NCBI RefSeq assembly: GCF_036088315.1
Contig: NZ_CP107996.1
Span: forward strand, 5,167,501-5,231,500
Length of the DNA: 64,000 nt
From: Streptomyces sp. NBC_00344
GTDB taxonomy: Bacteria > Actinomycetota > Actinomycetes > Streptomycetales > Streptomycetaceae
Direction of reading: 5' to 3'
Shown piece by piece: positions 7,898 through 16,292 of the stretch (position 1 is its first letter; every line of letters begins with the position of its first letter). Under the pieces are notes generated by a model. It searched no databases. It saw only the letters and a list, made by a program, of their open reading frames with translations, and had not been told where the DNA came from. Made by a program: the position numbers and the translations under genes.

Positions 7898-9409
7898 TCA
7901 GCCGAGCTCGCCCTCGGCGGTGCGCTCCGCCAGCCGCACCAGGGTGCGGATGGCCGAGCCGGTGCCGCCCTTGGGCGTGTAGCCGAACGGACCGGCCTCG
8001 TTGAAGGCCGGCCCGGCGATGTCCAGGTGGGCCCAGGTGATGCCCTCGCCGACGAACTCCTTCAGGAACAGGCCGGCCACCAGGCCGCCGCCCATCCGCT
8101 CGCCCATGTTGGCGATGTCGGCGGTCGGGGAGTCCATGCCCTTGCGCAGGTCCGCGGGGAGCGGCATGGGCCAGGACGGCTCGCCGACCTCCTCCGCGAT
8201 CTCGTGCAGCGAGGTACGGAAGGCGTCGTCGTTGGCCATGATGCCGAAGGTGCGGTTGCCGAGGGCGAGCACCATCGCGCCGGTCAGGGTCGCCACGTCG
8301 ACGATCGCGTCGGGGGTCTCCTCGGACGCCTTCGCCAGGGCGTCGGCCAGGACGAGGCGGCCCTCGGCGTCGGTGTTCAGCACCTCGACGGTCTTGCCGC
8401 TGTACATCCGCAGCACGTCACCGGGGCGGGTGGCGGAGCCGGAAGGCATGTTCTCGGCGAGCGCGAGCCAGCCGGTGACATTGACCTGCAGACCGAGCCG
8501 CGCGGCGGCGACGACGGCCGCGAACACCGCGGCCGCGCCTGCCATGTCGCACTTCATCGTCTCGTTGTGGCCGGCCGGCTTCAGCGAGATGCCGCCCGAG
8601 TCGTAGGTGATGCCCTTGCCGACGAAGGCCAGCGACTTCTCCGCCTTGGAGTGCGTGTAGGACAGCTTCACCAGCCGCGGCGGGGCCTCCGAGCCGACGC
8701 CTACGCCGAGGATGCCGCCGTAGCCGCCCTTGGCGAGCGCCTTCTCGTCGAGCACCTGCACCTTGATGCCGTGTTCCTTGCCGGCCGCAGCGGCGACCGC
8801 GGCGAAGGCCTCGGGGTCCAGCTCGTTGGGCGGGGTGTTGACCAGGTCGCGGGCCCGGTTGATCTCCTCGGCCACGGCGACCGCGCGCTCCACGGCAGCC
8901 TTGTGAGCCTTGTCCCGCGGCTTGGCGCCGAGCACGGTCGCCTCGCCCAGCGGGCCCTTGGCGTCCTTGCCCTTCTCCTGGAAGGCGGTGAAGGCGTACG
9001 AACCGAGCAGCGCGCCCTCTCCGATGGCCTGGATGTCCTCGGCGGCCTCGACGGGCAGCACGAAGGCGGCCTTCTTGACGCCGGACAGTGTGCGGGCGGC
9101 GACGCCCGCCGCGCGGCGCAGTGTCTCCTCGGCATACGCCTCGTCCTCGTCCGGGACGGGGCCCAGACCGACGGCCAGCACGAGCGGGGCCTTGAGACCG
9201 GCGGGGGCGGGGACCTTCGTCGCCTCACCCTCACCGCCGGTGGCGCCCAGGGTCTCCAGAACGGCGGCGAGCTTTCCGTCGAACGCCTTGTCCACGGCCT
9301 CGGCGCCGGATGCGACCACGGGGCCCTTGGCGCCCTTCGCCACGCCTACGACGACGGCGTCGGCGCGCAGCGTCGCGGCGCCCGCCGTACTGAGAGTGAG
9401 AGCAGTCAC
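7898..9409 (-). CDS. pepA: Leucyl aminopeptidase, M17 family
   Basis: 503-aa cytosolic di-metal aminopeptidase that trims N-terminal residues from peptides. The family core is clear: the metal-binding lysine/aspartate stretch GKGITYDSGG, the KCDMAGAA segment, and the signature NTDAEGRL. The N-terminal macro-like domain spans about residues 1-170. GTG at 9409 (VTALTLSTAG) is chosen because conserved sequence begins there; the upstream frame extension is Arg/Ser-rich noise. An orthologue (pepB) is linked to the E2 gene in Mycobacterium, and the same linkage is seen here. Confidence 0.94.
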   Translation of the reverse strand: MTALTLSTAGAATLRADAVVVGVAKGAKGPVVASGAEAVDKAFDGKLAAVLETLGATGGEGEATKVPAPAGLKAPLVLAVGLGPVPDEDEAYAEETLRRAAGVAARTLSGVKKAAFVLPVEAAEDIQAIGEGALLGSYAFTAFQEKGKDAKGPLGEATVLGAKPRDKAHKAAVERAVAVAEEINRARDLVNTPPNELDPEAFAAVAAAAGKEHGIKVQVLDEKALAKGGYGGILGVGVGSEAPPRLVKLSYTHSKAEKSLAFVGKGITYDSGGISLKPAGHNETMKCDMAGAAAVFAAVVAAARLGLQVNVTGWLALAENMPSGSATRPGDVLRMYSGKTVEVLNTDAEGRLVLADALAKASEETPDAIVDVATLTGAMVLALGNRTFGIMANDDAFRTSLHEIAEEVGEPSWPMPLPADLRKGMDSPTADIANMGERMGGGLVAGLFLKEFVGEGITWAHLDIAGPAFNEAGPFGYTPKGGTGSAIRTLVRLAERTAEGELG

Positions 9410-9740
9410 GGTAGTGAATTCTCGCTTTCGTTGAGTTCGTTGGTGGCCGGTGGATGGGGCCGCCCCGTCGCAGAGCCTACGCTCGGTGACGGAATACCCC
9501 CCACGCGGGATCCGGCCCCGATTGTCCGGGGATACGGTGGCCTGGTCGTCCTGATGCCGTGGCAGGCGGCGTCCGCCGCGTCGCGAGGCCCGGCACGCAC
9601 GCACGTGCACCTCCACGGGCGGACCCGTCCACGGCACCGGGGCGCGCGGACCGGGCAGGATCCGGACGGGAGTCCCCGGGGCGTGCGTGACGCCGCTGGG
9701 CCCGCCCTCCGGGCGGACGCCGCCACGTCCCGGACACGGC
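9410..9740. other. Intergenic region, 331 bp
   Basis: This gap lies between the cobS stop and the aminopeptidase start on the minus strand. A weak 6-bp hairpin (9702-9707 with 9711-9716) just past the cobS stop may act as its terminator. The remainder must hold the aminopeptidase promoter. I found no cobalamin riboswitch features and no coding sequence. Confidence 0.35.
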
Positions 9741-10505
9741 CTACCCCAGCGCCAGGACGACCACCGACGCCGTCGCCGCCGTTTCGGCGACAGCGCCGAA
9801 GACATCGCCCGTGACCCCGCCGAAACGTCGCACACAGTGCCCGAGCAGGAAGTGCGCAGCGAGCAGCCCGCCCAGTACCGCAAGACCGCCGCGCAGCGCG
9901 CCGTACGGCTGGAGGCCGGCACCGAGGCCGGCGCAGCAGGCGGTCACCAGCACAACTGCGCCCAGCGCGGCGGGAGTCGGCACCGCTCCGGCCACCGCGG
10001 CTCCCAGGCCGTCGGGGCGGGCCGCCGGCACGCCCGTGCGGCAGGCCAGGGTCAGCGCCAGCCTGGCCGCCAGCGCGGAGACCGCCGCAGCGGACGCACC
10101 GTGTGCCCAGCCCGCTGCGTAGAGCCGGTCGAGGGCCGCCACCTGGGCGAGCAGCACGAACAGCAGGGTGATGACACCGAACGGGCCGATGTCGGACTGC
10201 TTCATGATCCGCAGCGCGTCCTCGGCGGGCTTCGCACTTCCCAGACCGTCGGCGACGTCGGCCAGGCCGTCCAGATGCAGGCCCCGGGTGAGAACGGCCG
10301 GTACCGCCGCGCTCGCCACGGCCGCGAGCAGCGGGCCCGAGCCGGCCAGCAGCAGAACGGCGCCGAGCACCCCGGCGCACAGCCCCACCACGAGACCGGC
10401 CAGCGGTGCGCAGAGCATCCCGGAGCGCGCCGCGGCGCGGTCCCAGCGGGTCACCCGGACCGGGAGGACCGTGAGCGTGCCGAAGGCGAAACGTATGCCG
10501 TCCAT
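9741..10505 (-). CDS. cobS: Adenosylcobinamide-GDP ribazoletransferase (cobalamin synthase)
   Basis: 254-aa polytopic membrane enzyme that joins adenosylcobinamide-GDP to alpha-ribazole in the last steps of cobalamin assembly. It starts MDGIRFAFGTLTVLPV, a typical CobS opening, and has the hydrophilic loop GLHLDGLADVADGLG with the metal-binding acidic residues, then several Ala/Leu/Val-rich membrane segments. The start is the ATG at 10505; longer frames lack similarity. It follows cobT and the cobU fusion on the same strand, so the lower-ligand and nucleotide-loop genes are grouped. The 192-bp gap to cobT suggests its own promoter is possible. Confidence 0.93.
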   Translation of the reverse strand: MDGIRFAFGTLTVLPVRVTRWDRAAARSGMLCAPLAGLVVGLCAGVLGAVLLLAGSGPLLAAVASAAVPAVLTRGLHLDGLADVADGLGSAKPAEDALRIMKQSDIGPFGVITLLFVLLAQVAALDRLYAAGWAHGASAAAVSALAARLALTLACRTGVPAARPDGLGAAVAGAVPTPAALGAVVLVTACCAGLGAGLQPYGALRGGLAVLGGLLAAHFLLGHCVRRFGGVTGDVFGAVAETAATASVVVLALG

Positions 10506-10697
10506 GGCGCGCAGGTTATCCGCCGGCGCTTGTACCCCGGTGCGGGGCGTGCGACCTGCTGCGCGGGGCGGCGGAGCCCGTCCCGGGGGGACCGGCCCCG
10601 GATCCGCCGGCAGGCACGCTCGGCGAGCTCCGCGGCGGTCGTCGTGCGCGCCGGGACTACGGGACGGCCCGCACTCCACCGGGACTACGGGAGGCCC

Positions 10698-11837
10698 TCA
10701 CTCCACCGGTGACTGCTCCGCGGCGACTCCGGTGGCCGTCTCCACGGCGTCCGCGTTGTCCTTCGCGTCCGCGCCGTCCTCCGCGTCCTCGGCAGGACGC
10801 TCCGGAAGCTCGGCCGCGAGCGCGGCGGCCGACTGGACGAGCGGGAGCGCGAGCAGCGCCCCGCTGCCCTCGCCGACCGTCACTCCGAGGTCGAGCAGCG
10901 GGGTGAGTGCCATCCGGTCCAGCGCCTTCGCCTGGGCGGGCTCGCCGCTGAGCTGGCCCGCCAGCCAGGAGTCGGGGGCGCGGAAAGCCGCCCGCTGGCC
11001 GACCAGCGCGCAGGCAGCGGAGACCACTCCGTCGAGGATCACCGGCATCCTGCGCACCGCGGCCTGCAGCAGGAATCCGGTCATCGCCGCCAGGTCGGCG
11101 CCGCCGACCACAGCCAGCAGCTCCAGCTGGTCGCCGAGGACCGGGCGGGCCCGGCGCAGGGCGTCGCGGACGGCGGCACATTTCCGCATCCAGGCGAGAT
11201 CGTCGATGACTGCGCCACCGCGGCCGGTGACCACCGACGCGTCGGTGCCGCACAGTGCGGCGATCAGGGTGGCGGCGGCCGTGGTGCCGCCGACGCTGAG
11301 ATCGCCCAGGACGACCAGGTCGGTGCCCGAGTCCGCCTCCTCGTCGGCGATCGCCATGCCCAGCCGTACGGCCTGCTCCGCCTCCTCGGCGGTGAGCGCG
11401 TCCTCGATGTCGATCCGGCCGCTGGAGCGCCGCACCCGGTGGCGTACCACTTCGTCGGGCAGCAGAGCGGGGTCGCAGTCGAGCCCCGCGTCGATGATCC
11501 GGACCGGCACGCCGAGTCTGCGGGCGAGTACCGCGGAGCTGCTCACGCCGTCGAGCACGGCCCTCACGAGGTGGTGGGCGCCTCCCGCGGGACGGGCCGA
11601 GACACCCAGCGTGGCCACCCCGTGGTCGCCGGCGACCAGCACCATACGCACGTTCTCGACGGGCTTGACCGGTACCGCGGACTGCGCGGCCGAGAGCCAC
11701 TCGCCGAGTTCGTCGAGCCGGCCGAGTGCGCCGGGCGGCACGTTCAGCCGCTCCCGGCGTTCCTCGGCGTCGCGACGTACGCCGCTGTCGGGGCGTTCGA
11801 TCAGATCGGAGAAGTCGTCGAGATTCAGCGAGCTCAT
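10698..11837 (-). CDS. cobT: Nicotinate-nucleotide--dimethylbenzimidazole phosphoribosyltransferase
   Basis: 379-aa enzyme that makes alpha-ribazole phosphate, the lower-ligand nucleotide of cobalamin. Recognisable are the N-terminal helix leading to GALGRLDELGEWL, MVLVAGDHGVATLGVSA, the glycine-rich GDLSVGGTTAAAT, and the C-terminal VGEGSGALLALPLV with the catalytic glutamate. The start is the ATG at 11837 (MSSLNLDDF). The C-terminal tail is extended and rich in Ala/Asp/Glu, which is common in Streptomyces and not conserved. It is flanked by cobS downstream and the cobU fusion 70 bp upstream. Confidence 0.93.
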   Translation of the reverse strand: MSSLNLDDFSDLIERPDSGVRRDAEERRERLNVPPGALGRLDELGEWLSAAQSAVPVKPVENVRMVLVAGDHGVATLGVSARPAGGAHHLVRAVLDGVSSSAVLARRLGVPVRIIDAGLDCDPALLPDEVVRHRVRRSSGRIDIEDALTAEEAEQAVRLGMAIADEEADSGTDLVVLGDLSVGGTTAAATLIAALCGTDASVVTGRGGAVIDDLAWMRKCAAVRDALRRARPVLGDQLELLAVVGGADLAAMTGFLLQAAVRRMPVILDGVVSAACALVGQRAAFRAPDSWLAGQLSGEPAQAKALDRMALTPLLDLGVTVGEGSGALLALPLVQSAAALAAELPERPAEDAEDGADAKDNADAVETATGVAAEQSPVE

Positions 11838-11907
11838 TCGCCGAACAGTACCGGCAGCAGCCCCCGAACCGTGCGCCGAGTCGGCGGACTTCCGGCCGGC
11901 CGCCGGT

Positions 11908-13110
11908 TCAGCCGCGCAGCACGACCGCCTGCCCGGCGACGACCAGCAGCACATGCTCGCATTCATCGGCGAACGCCGCGTTCAGCCGGCCCAGTTCATC
12001 GCGGAAGCGCCGCCCGGACGCGGTCGCGGGCACCACCCCGGAGCCGACCTCGTTGCTCACCGCGACGAGGGTGCGGCCCGTGGCCCGCACCGCGGCGACG
12101 AGTTCGGCGACCCGCGCGCGCAGCGCACGTTCGCCGCCGGCGGCCCAGCGGTCGTCGTCCCAGGCACCGGCCCGGTCCATCGCATCGGTCAGCCACAGCG
12201 AAAGGCAGTCGATCAGCAGAGGCGGCCCGGCCGCGGCGAGAAGCGGCACCAGGTCGCAGGTCTCGTCGGTGCGCCAGGAGCCTGGCCTGCGCTCACGGTG
12301 CAGCCCCACCCGGGAAGCCCATTCGGTGTCACCTTCGCGGCTGCCGCCCGTCGCGACGTACACGACCCCGGGAAAGGACTCCAGCCTCCGTTCGGCCTCC
12401 AGGGACTTGCCGGAACGTGCCCCGCCCAGTACCAGGGTGCGGCGCGGGAGATCCGGGACCGCGTGGTACTCGCCGACGATCAGTGTCGTGCCGTCCGGCA
12501 CCGTCCGCGCACCCGCGGCGGCCAGCCGGCGGTCGAGTTCAGGACCCGGTGGGGCGTCGTGGCCGAGATGGGCGGCGATGACATCCGTGGTGGGACCGGC
12601 GGCGCCCGCCGCCCGCAGCGCGGCCAGTGCGTCGGGCCGTCCGACGACATCGGCGACGACCATCTCGTACGGGCCTGAGCTGTTCGCCGAGAGCCCGGCG
12701 GGAGACCCCCCGGGGGGCAGATAGAGCAGCCGCTCGCCGCCGGGCGACGTGACCTCGTACCCGGTGCCGGGGGAGTCCATCGGCACCGCCCGCACCCGGT
12801 GGCCGCTCATCAGGGTGAGCACCCGCCCGTCGGGCACCCGGCCGGCCGACGGGAGCCCGGCGGGCAGTTCCACCGCTGGACCGTCGTGCGGGTGGGTGAG
12901 CAGCACCTGGCGCACCCCCGCCAGCGAATGTCCGGCGCGCGCGGCCGCCAGCGCGGCCCCCGGGGTCAGATCGAGCAGCAGCGCGCCGTCCAGGAGCAGC
13001 GCCGTCGCGGCGCGCGCCCGGTCGCCGCGGGCACAGGCGCAGACGGCACAGGGGCACTCGGGACGGGGCAGGCCGTCGGGGGCGCCGGTACCGAGGAGAG
13101 TGAGTTCCAC
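11908..13110 (-). CDS. cobU: CobU adenosylcobinamide kinase/guanylyltransferase fused to an MBL-fold-like domain
   Basis: 400-aa two-domain protein. Residues about 220-400 are CobU: P-loop GGARSGKS, the GMP-accepting histidine context LHRERRPGSWRT, and LLIDCLSLWLTD. This half phosphorylates adenosylcobinamide and then attaches GMP. Residues 1 to about 215 resemble PhnP-like metallo-beta-lactamase proteins: an N-terminal cysteine cluster (Cys19, 21, 24, 26), LLTHPHDGPA where the HxHxDH metal motif would be, and a C-terminal HLGHDAPPGPELDRRL. The metal motif is incomplete, so hydrolase activity is doubtful. The fusion is, to my memory, widespread in Streptomyces. Start ATG at 13110. Confidence 0.9.
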   Translation of the reverse strand: MELTLLGTGAPDGLPRPECPCAVCACARGDRARAATALLLDGALLLDLTPGAALAAARAGHSLAGVRQVLLTHPHDGPAVELPAGLPSAGRVPDGRVLTLMSGHRVRAVPMDSPGTGYEVTSPGGERLLYLPPGGSPAGLSANSSGPYEMVVADVVGRPDALAALRAAGAAGPTTDVIAAHLGHDAPPGPELDRRLAAAGARTVPDGTTLIVGEYHAVPDLPRRTLVLGGARSGKSLEAERRLESFPGVVYVATGGSREGDTEWASRVGLHRERRPGSWRTDETCDLVPLLAAAGPPLLIDCLSLWLTDAMDRAGAWDDDRWAAGGERALRARVAELVAAVRATGRTLVAVSNEVGSGVVPATASGRRFRDELGRLNAAFADECEHVLLVVAGQAVVLRG

Positions 13111-13194
13111 GAATACGATCCTCCCGCGTCGCCGCTGCCGGTGCTCGCCCGGCTACGCTGCCAGCAGCATCGGATTGGCATCCAGGAGGCGGAC

Positions 13195-13425
13195 ATGGCG
13201 TGGACGTGGCGGTTCGAGAAGTCGGACGGTACGGAGACACAGCCGGCGGTGGTCCCCGAGGAGTTCACCACGCAGGGTGACGCGGAGTCCTGGATCGGCG
13301 AGGCCTGGAAAGAGCTGCTCGAGGGCGGCGCGGACCAGGTGACGCTGTTCGAGGACGCGACCAAGATCTATGGTCCGATGAGTCTGCACGCGGAGCAGCC
13401 GGAGGAGGAGCCGGAGTCGGCCTGA
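13195..13425 (+). CDS. Small acidic conserved protein of unknown function
   Basis: 76-aa protein beginning MAWTWRFEKSDGTET and ending in a Glu-rich tail. ATG at 13195 has an excellent AGGAGG site 6 bp upstream (13184-13189), which decides the start and rejects longer in-frame extensions. Tryptophans and the pattern PEEFTTQGDAESWIGEAWKE suggest a small folded domain; no catalytic motif is visible. Similar small proteins occur at this place in other Streptomyces, from memory. It is transcribed away from the cobU gene, and converges on the methyltransferase gene with a shared terminator. Confidence 0.8.
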   Translation: MAWTWRFEKSDGTETQPAVVPEEFTTQGDAESWIGEAWKELLEGGADQVTLFEDATKIYGPMSLHAEQPEEEPESA

Positions 13426-13438
13426 GGCCAGGCCTGCT

Positions 13439-13461
13439 GTCCGGGGGCGAGGCCCCCGGAC
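13439..13461. terminator. Bidirectional terminator between convergent genes
   Basis: GTCCGGGGGC (13439-13448) pairs perfectly with GCCCCCGGAC (13452-13461) around a 3-base loop, between the small acidic protein gene and the methyltransferase gene, which converge here. Confidence 0.7.
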
Positions 13462-13480
13462 CCCCCGCTCGCGGACAGCG

Positions 13481-14278
13481 TCAGCCGCGCACACCGCACA
13501 GATGCAGGAGCGCGGCGACCGCCTTGTACGGCTCGGTCCGGCCGGCCCGGTCCTCAGCGGCGAGCAGCCGGTCGAGTTCCTGGGCCGACGGCAGCTCCAC
13601 CTCGTTTGCCACACCGTCGGTGAAGACCCGCACGCCGTACCAGGCGTGCAACGGGGCCGCGATCCCGGCCAGCGTGGCCGTCACCGCCTCCAGGCGGTCG
13701 GCGCGCACGGTGAGACCGAGACGGTTGGTGTAGGTGTCCGTGTCGAAGGCGGCCAGCGTCTCCGGCCAGTCACCGGCCAGGCCGGGCCGCATGGCGAGCG
13801 CGTTCGCGTTCCGTACCAGCAGCGAGAGCAGACCCCCGGGCGCCAGCATTCTGGCCAGACCCGCCAGCATCGCGTCCGGTTCCTCCACGTACATCAGCAC
13901 ACCGTGGCAGAGCACCACATCGAAGCTGCCGGGCAGGAAGTGCGCGCCGGTCTCCCGGCCGTCGCCGTCCATCAGCCGCATCCGTTCACGGATGCCTTCC
14001 GGCTCGGTGGCCAGGGCATCGCGGGCCACCCTGAGCATCTCCGGGTCGGATTCCAGACCGGTGACCGTGTGCCCGGCCCGGGCCAGGCGCAGGGCCTGGG
14101 TGCCCTGGCCCGTACCGACGTCGAGTATCCGCAGCCGCTGTCCGACCGGGAACCGGGCGCCCAGCTGCTCATCCAGCTGGCGGGCGACCAGCTCCTGGCG
14201 GACGGTGTTGCGAAGCCCGCCCAGGCCCTTCAGCCACGCGGACGAAGCGCCGGCGAACCCCGGGTAGCCCGTGCTCAG
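13481..14278 (-). CDS. SAM-dependent methyltransferase, class I, apparent CTG start
   Basis: About 265 aa. The SAM-binding motif I is RILDVGTGQGTQALRLA near residues 55-70, followed by an acidic motif II (GLESDPEML), MDGDGRE and motif IV FDVVLCHGVLMYVEEPD. It resembles the SmtA/CmoM-like family; the substrate is unknown. No ATG or GTG fits the conserved beginning LSTGYPGFAG. The CTG at 14278 overlaps the TGA of the upstream DUF3043 gene by four bases (CTGA), with GGGGAGAG about 8 bp ahead, matching the ATGA/GTGA couplings elsewhere in the window. Thus CTG initiation is the best reading; a sequencing difference in one base is the alternative. Confidence 0.82.
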   Translation of the reverse strand: MSTGYPGFAGASSAWLKGLGGLRNTVRQELVARQLDEQLGARFPVGQRLRILDVGTGQGTQALRLARAGHTVTGLESDPEMLRVARDALATEPEGIRERMRLMDGDGRETGAHFLPGSFDVVLCHGVLMYVEEPDAMLAGLARMLAPGGLLSLLVRNANALAMRPGLAGDWPETLAAFDTDTYTNRLGLTVRADRLEAVTATLAGIAAPLHAWYGVRVFTDGVANEVELPSAQELDRLLAAEDRAGRTEPYKAVAALLHLCGVRG

Positions 14279-14871
14279 GGCCGCTCTCCCCGCTTGACCT
14301 GCGGCTTCGGCAGACGCATCCGGCGCATCTGGAGGGTGCGCATCAGGCCGTAGGCGACGGCGCCACGCTTGGGCTCGTTGGGGAAGCGCTGGTTCAGCTG
14401 CTTCTTCAGCCGGAACCAGATACCGATCGAGTCGATGACGATCAGCACGATGACGACGAGCCAGAGCAGCAGCGCGATGTTCTGGACGCCGGGGATCCGG
14501 ACGATGCTGAGTACCAGAATGATCACCGCGAGCGGCAGGAAGAACTCGGCGAGGCACCAGCGGGAGTCGACGAAGTCGCGGGCGAACCGGCGCGCCTGTC
14601 CCTTGTCCCTGGCCGGCAGGTAGCGCTCGTCGCCACTGGCGAGAGCCTCCCGCTGCTTGGCCATGTCCGCACGCCGGACCTCGCGCTGACGCTTGGCGGC
14701 CTCCTTGCGGTCGGTCGTCGGAGTGACCGCGCGGCGTCGCTGGGACTGCGCCTCACTCCGCTTGGGGGTGGGGCGACCTTTGGGGGCCTGCGGGTCGCGG
14801 GTCTGCTGGGAGAGGTCCGACGTCACCTTGGAGGTGGCGGCCTTCTCTTCATTGGCGCGGCTACGGAACAC
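14275..14871 (-). CDS. DUF3043 membrane protein
   Basis: About 198 aa. A basic, Lys/Arg/Gln-rich cytoplasmic N-terminus (residues 1-110) is followed by two adjacent hydrophobic segments (FFLPLAVIILVLSIVRI and ALLLWLVVIVLIVIDSIGI) and a basic C-terminal tail. This is the actinobacterial DUF3043 pattern (Rv2206-like); its function is not known. The start is taken as the GTG at 14871 (MFRSRANEEK); a TTG at 14880 is an alternative. It is coupled to the methyltransferase gene by a four-base overlap and lies back to back with pspA. Confidence 0.85.
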   Translation of the reverse strand: MFRSRANEEKAATSKVTSDLSQQTRDPQAPKGRPTPKRSEAQSQRRRAVTPTTDRKEAAKRQREVRRADMAKQREALASGDERYLPARDKGQARRFARDFVDSRWCLAEFFLPLAVIILVLSIVRIPGVQNIALLLWLVVIVLIVIDSIGIWFRLKKQLNQRFPNEPKRGAVAYGLMRTLQMRRMRLPKPQVKRGERP

Positions 14872-15103
14872 AAAACCCAAGGGTAAGGGGTACCGCCCAC
14901 GGGTCCCAGCCCCAGGGGGAACGATCCGGCAACGACGGCTTCCCCTAGAGTCACCTACTCCCTGCGCGGGAGTGGATTCCGGTGCAGGTCGTCCTGGAGG
15001 AGGAGCGCATCCGCTCCGGAACAGTGCGGTAATGGATGCAGGGCCCGTAGTCTGGGTTCAAGTGCTGGAGCCGTAGTCCGTCAGAAGGGGGCGCGCGAAG
15101 CCC

Positions 15104-15883
15104 ATGAGCGGTGTCATGAAGCGTATGGGGATGATCTTCCGCGCGAAGGCCAACAAGGCCCTGGACCGGGCCGAGGATCCGCGCGAGACTCTCGATTACT
15201 CGTACCAGAAGCAGCTTGAGCTGCTCCAGAAGGTACGCCGTGGGGTCGCCGACGTGGCGACCTCGCGCAAGCGTCTCGAACTGCAGCTGAACCAGTTGCA
15301 GGGCCAGTCCTCGAAGCTGGAGGACCAGGGCCGCAAGGCCCTCGCGCTGGGGCGTGAGGATCTGGCCCGCGAGGCGCTCTCGCGCCGCGCCGCGCTGCAG
15401 CAGCAGGTCACGGACCTGGAGACGCAGCACCAGACGCTGCAGGGCGAGGAGGAGAAGCTCACCCTCGCCGCCCAGCGTCTGCAGGCCAAGGTCGACGCCT
15501 TCCGTACGAAGAAGGAGACCATCAAGGCCACCTACACGGCGGCCCAGGCGCAGACCCGGATCGCCGAATCCTTCTCGGGAATCTCCGAGGAGATGGGTGA
15601 CGTCGGTCAGGCGATCGCGCGGGCCGAGGACAAGACCGCCCAGCTGCAGGCCAGGGCCGGTGCGATCGACGAACTGCTTGCGTCGGGTGCCCTGGACGAC
15701 CAGTCCGGGATGGGCAAGGACGACATCTCCGCTGAGCTGGACCGCATCTCCGGTGGTACCGATGTGGAGCTGGAGCTGCAGCGCATGAAGGCCGAACTGG
15801 CCGGCGGATCGTCGTCGTCGCAGCAGGCCATCGAGGGCGGTCAGCCGCAGGACCAGGCCCACCCGAAGTTCGACAAGCAGTAG
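15104..15883 (+). CDS. pspA: PspA/IM30 family membrane-stress protein
   Basis: 259-aa peripheral membrane protein. After an amphipathic start (MKRMGMIFRAKANKALDRAEDP), residues about 30-200 are almost continuous coiled coil rich in Lys, Gln, Leu and Glu, as in PspA, IM30 and LiaH, which assemble into ESCRT-III-like scaffolds that protect damaged membranes. The C-terminal 60 residues are Gly/Ser/Gln-rich and probably flexible. ATG at 15104 is preceded by GAAGGGGG. The small partner pspAA follows after 9 bp, so the two are one operon. Confidence 0.93.
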   Translation: MSGVMKRMGMIFRAKANKALDRAEDPRETLDYSYQKQLELLQKVRRGVADVATSRKRLELQLNQLQGQSSKLEDQGRKALALGREDLAREALSRRAALQQQVTDLETQHQTLQGEEEKLTLAAQRLQAKVDAFRTKKETIKATYTAAQAQTRIAESFSGISEEMGDVGQAIARAEDKTAQLQARAGAIDELLASGALDDQSGMGKDDISAELDRISGGTDVELELQRMKAELAGGSSSSQQAIEGGQPQDQAHPKFDKQ

Positions 15884-15892
15884 GGAAGCGTC

Positions 15893-16171
15893 ATGATCGT
15901 ACGGATCATGGGTGAAGGCCAGATGGAGCTGGCCGACAGCCACTTCACGGAGCTCAACAAGCTGGACGACGAGCTGCTCGCCGTAATGCAGAACGGTGAC
16001 GAGGACGGCTTCCGCCGCACTTTTCATGCCCTGCTCGACAAGGTGCGGGAGCTCGGAGCTCCGGTGCCGGACGACTCCCTGGCCCCGTCGGAGCTGATCC
16101 TGCCCCCGGTGGACGCCACTCTCGAGGAAGTCAGGGCCATGCTCAACGAGGACGGCCTGATCCCCGGCTGA
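15893..16171 (+). CDS. pspAA: PspA-associated protein PspAA
   Basis: 92-aa acidic protein with the conserved start MIVRIMGEGQMEL and the helix ADSHFTELNKLDDELL, matching the PspAA family that is almost always encoded next to actinobacterial PspA. Its exact role is not settled; it likely binds or modulates PspA. GGGAAG precedes the ATG at 15893. A strong terminator follows, closing the operon. Confidence 0.9.
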   Translation: MIVRIMGEGQMELADSHFTELNKLDDELLAVMQNGDEDGFRRTFHALLDKVRELGAPVPDDSLAPSELILPPVDATLEEVRAMLNEDGLIPG

Positions 16172-16210
16172 AGCTTTTTCCGGCTGGTCGCAGGCCCGTT
16201 CCGGTCGCTT

Positions 16211-16244
16211 CGGCGCCCCGCATCCCTCCGGGTGCGGGGCGCCG
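16211..16244 (+). terminator. Terminator after pspA-pspAA
   Basis: CGGCGCCCCGCA (16211-16222) pairs perfectly with TGCGGGGCGCCG (16233-16244), 40 bp past the pspAA stop. Confidence 0.8.
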
Positions 16245-16292
16245 TGCTGTGTGTTCCAGGACTCCTCCTGTACCGGGAACATGCCGAGCGGT

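Noticed and set aside
6202..9814. Long plus-strand open frames opposite lpdA and the aminopeptidase
   Set aside because: Same cause: GC-driven antisense frames, overlapping genes with clear domains and ribosome sites.
9410..13195. Cobalamin riboswitch near the cob genes
   Set aside because: No B12-box-like sequence or extended folded leader was found upstream of cobS, cobT or cobU in this window.
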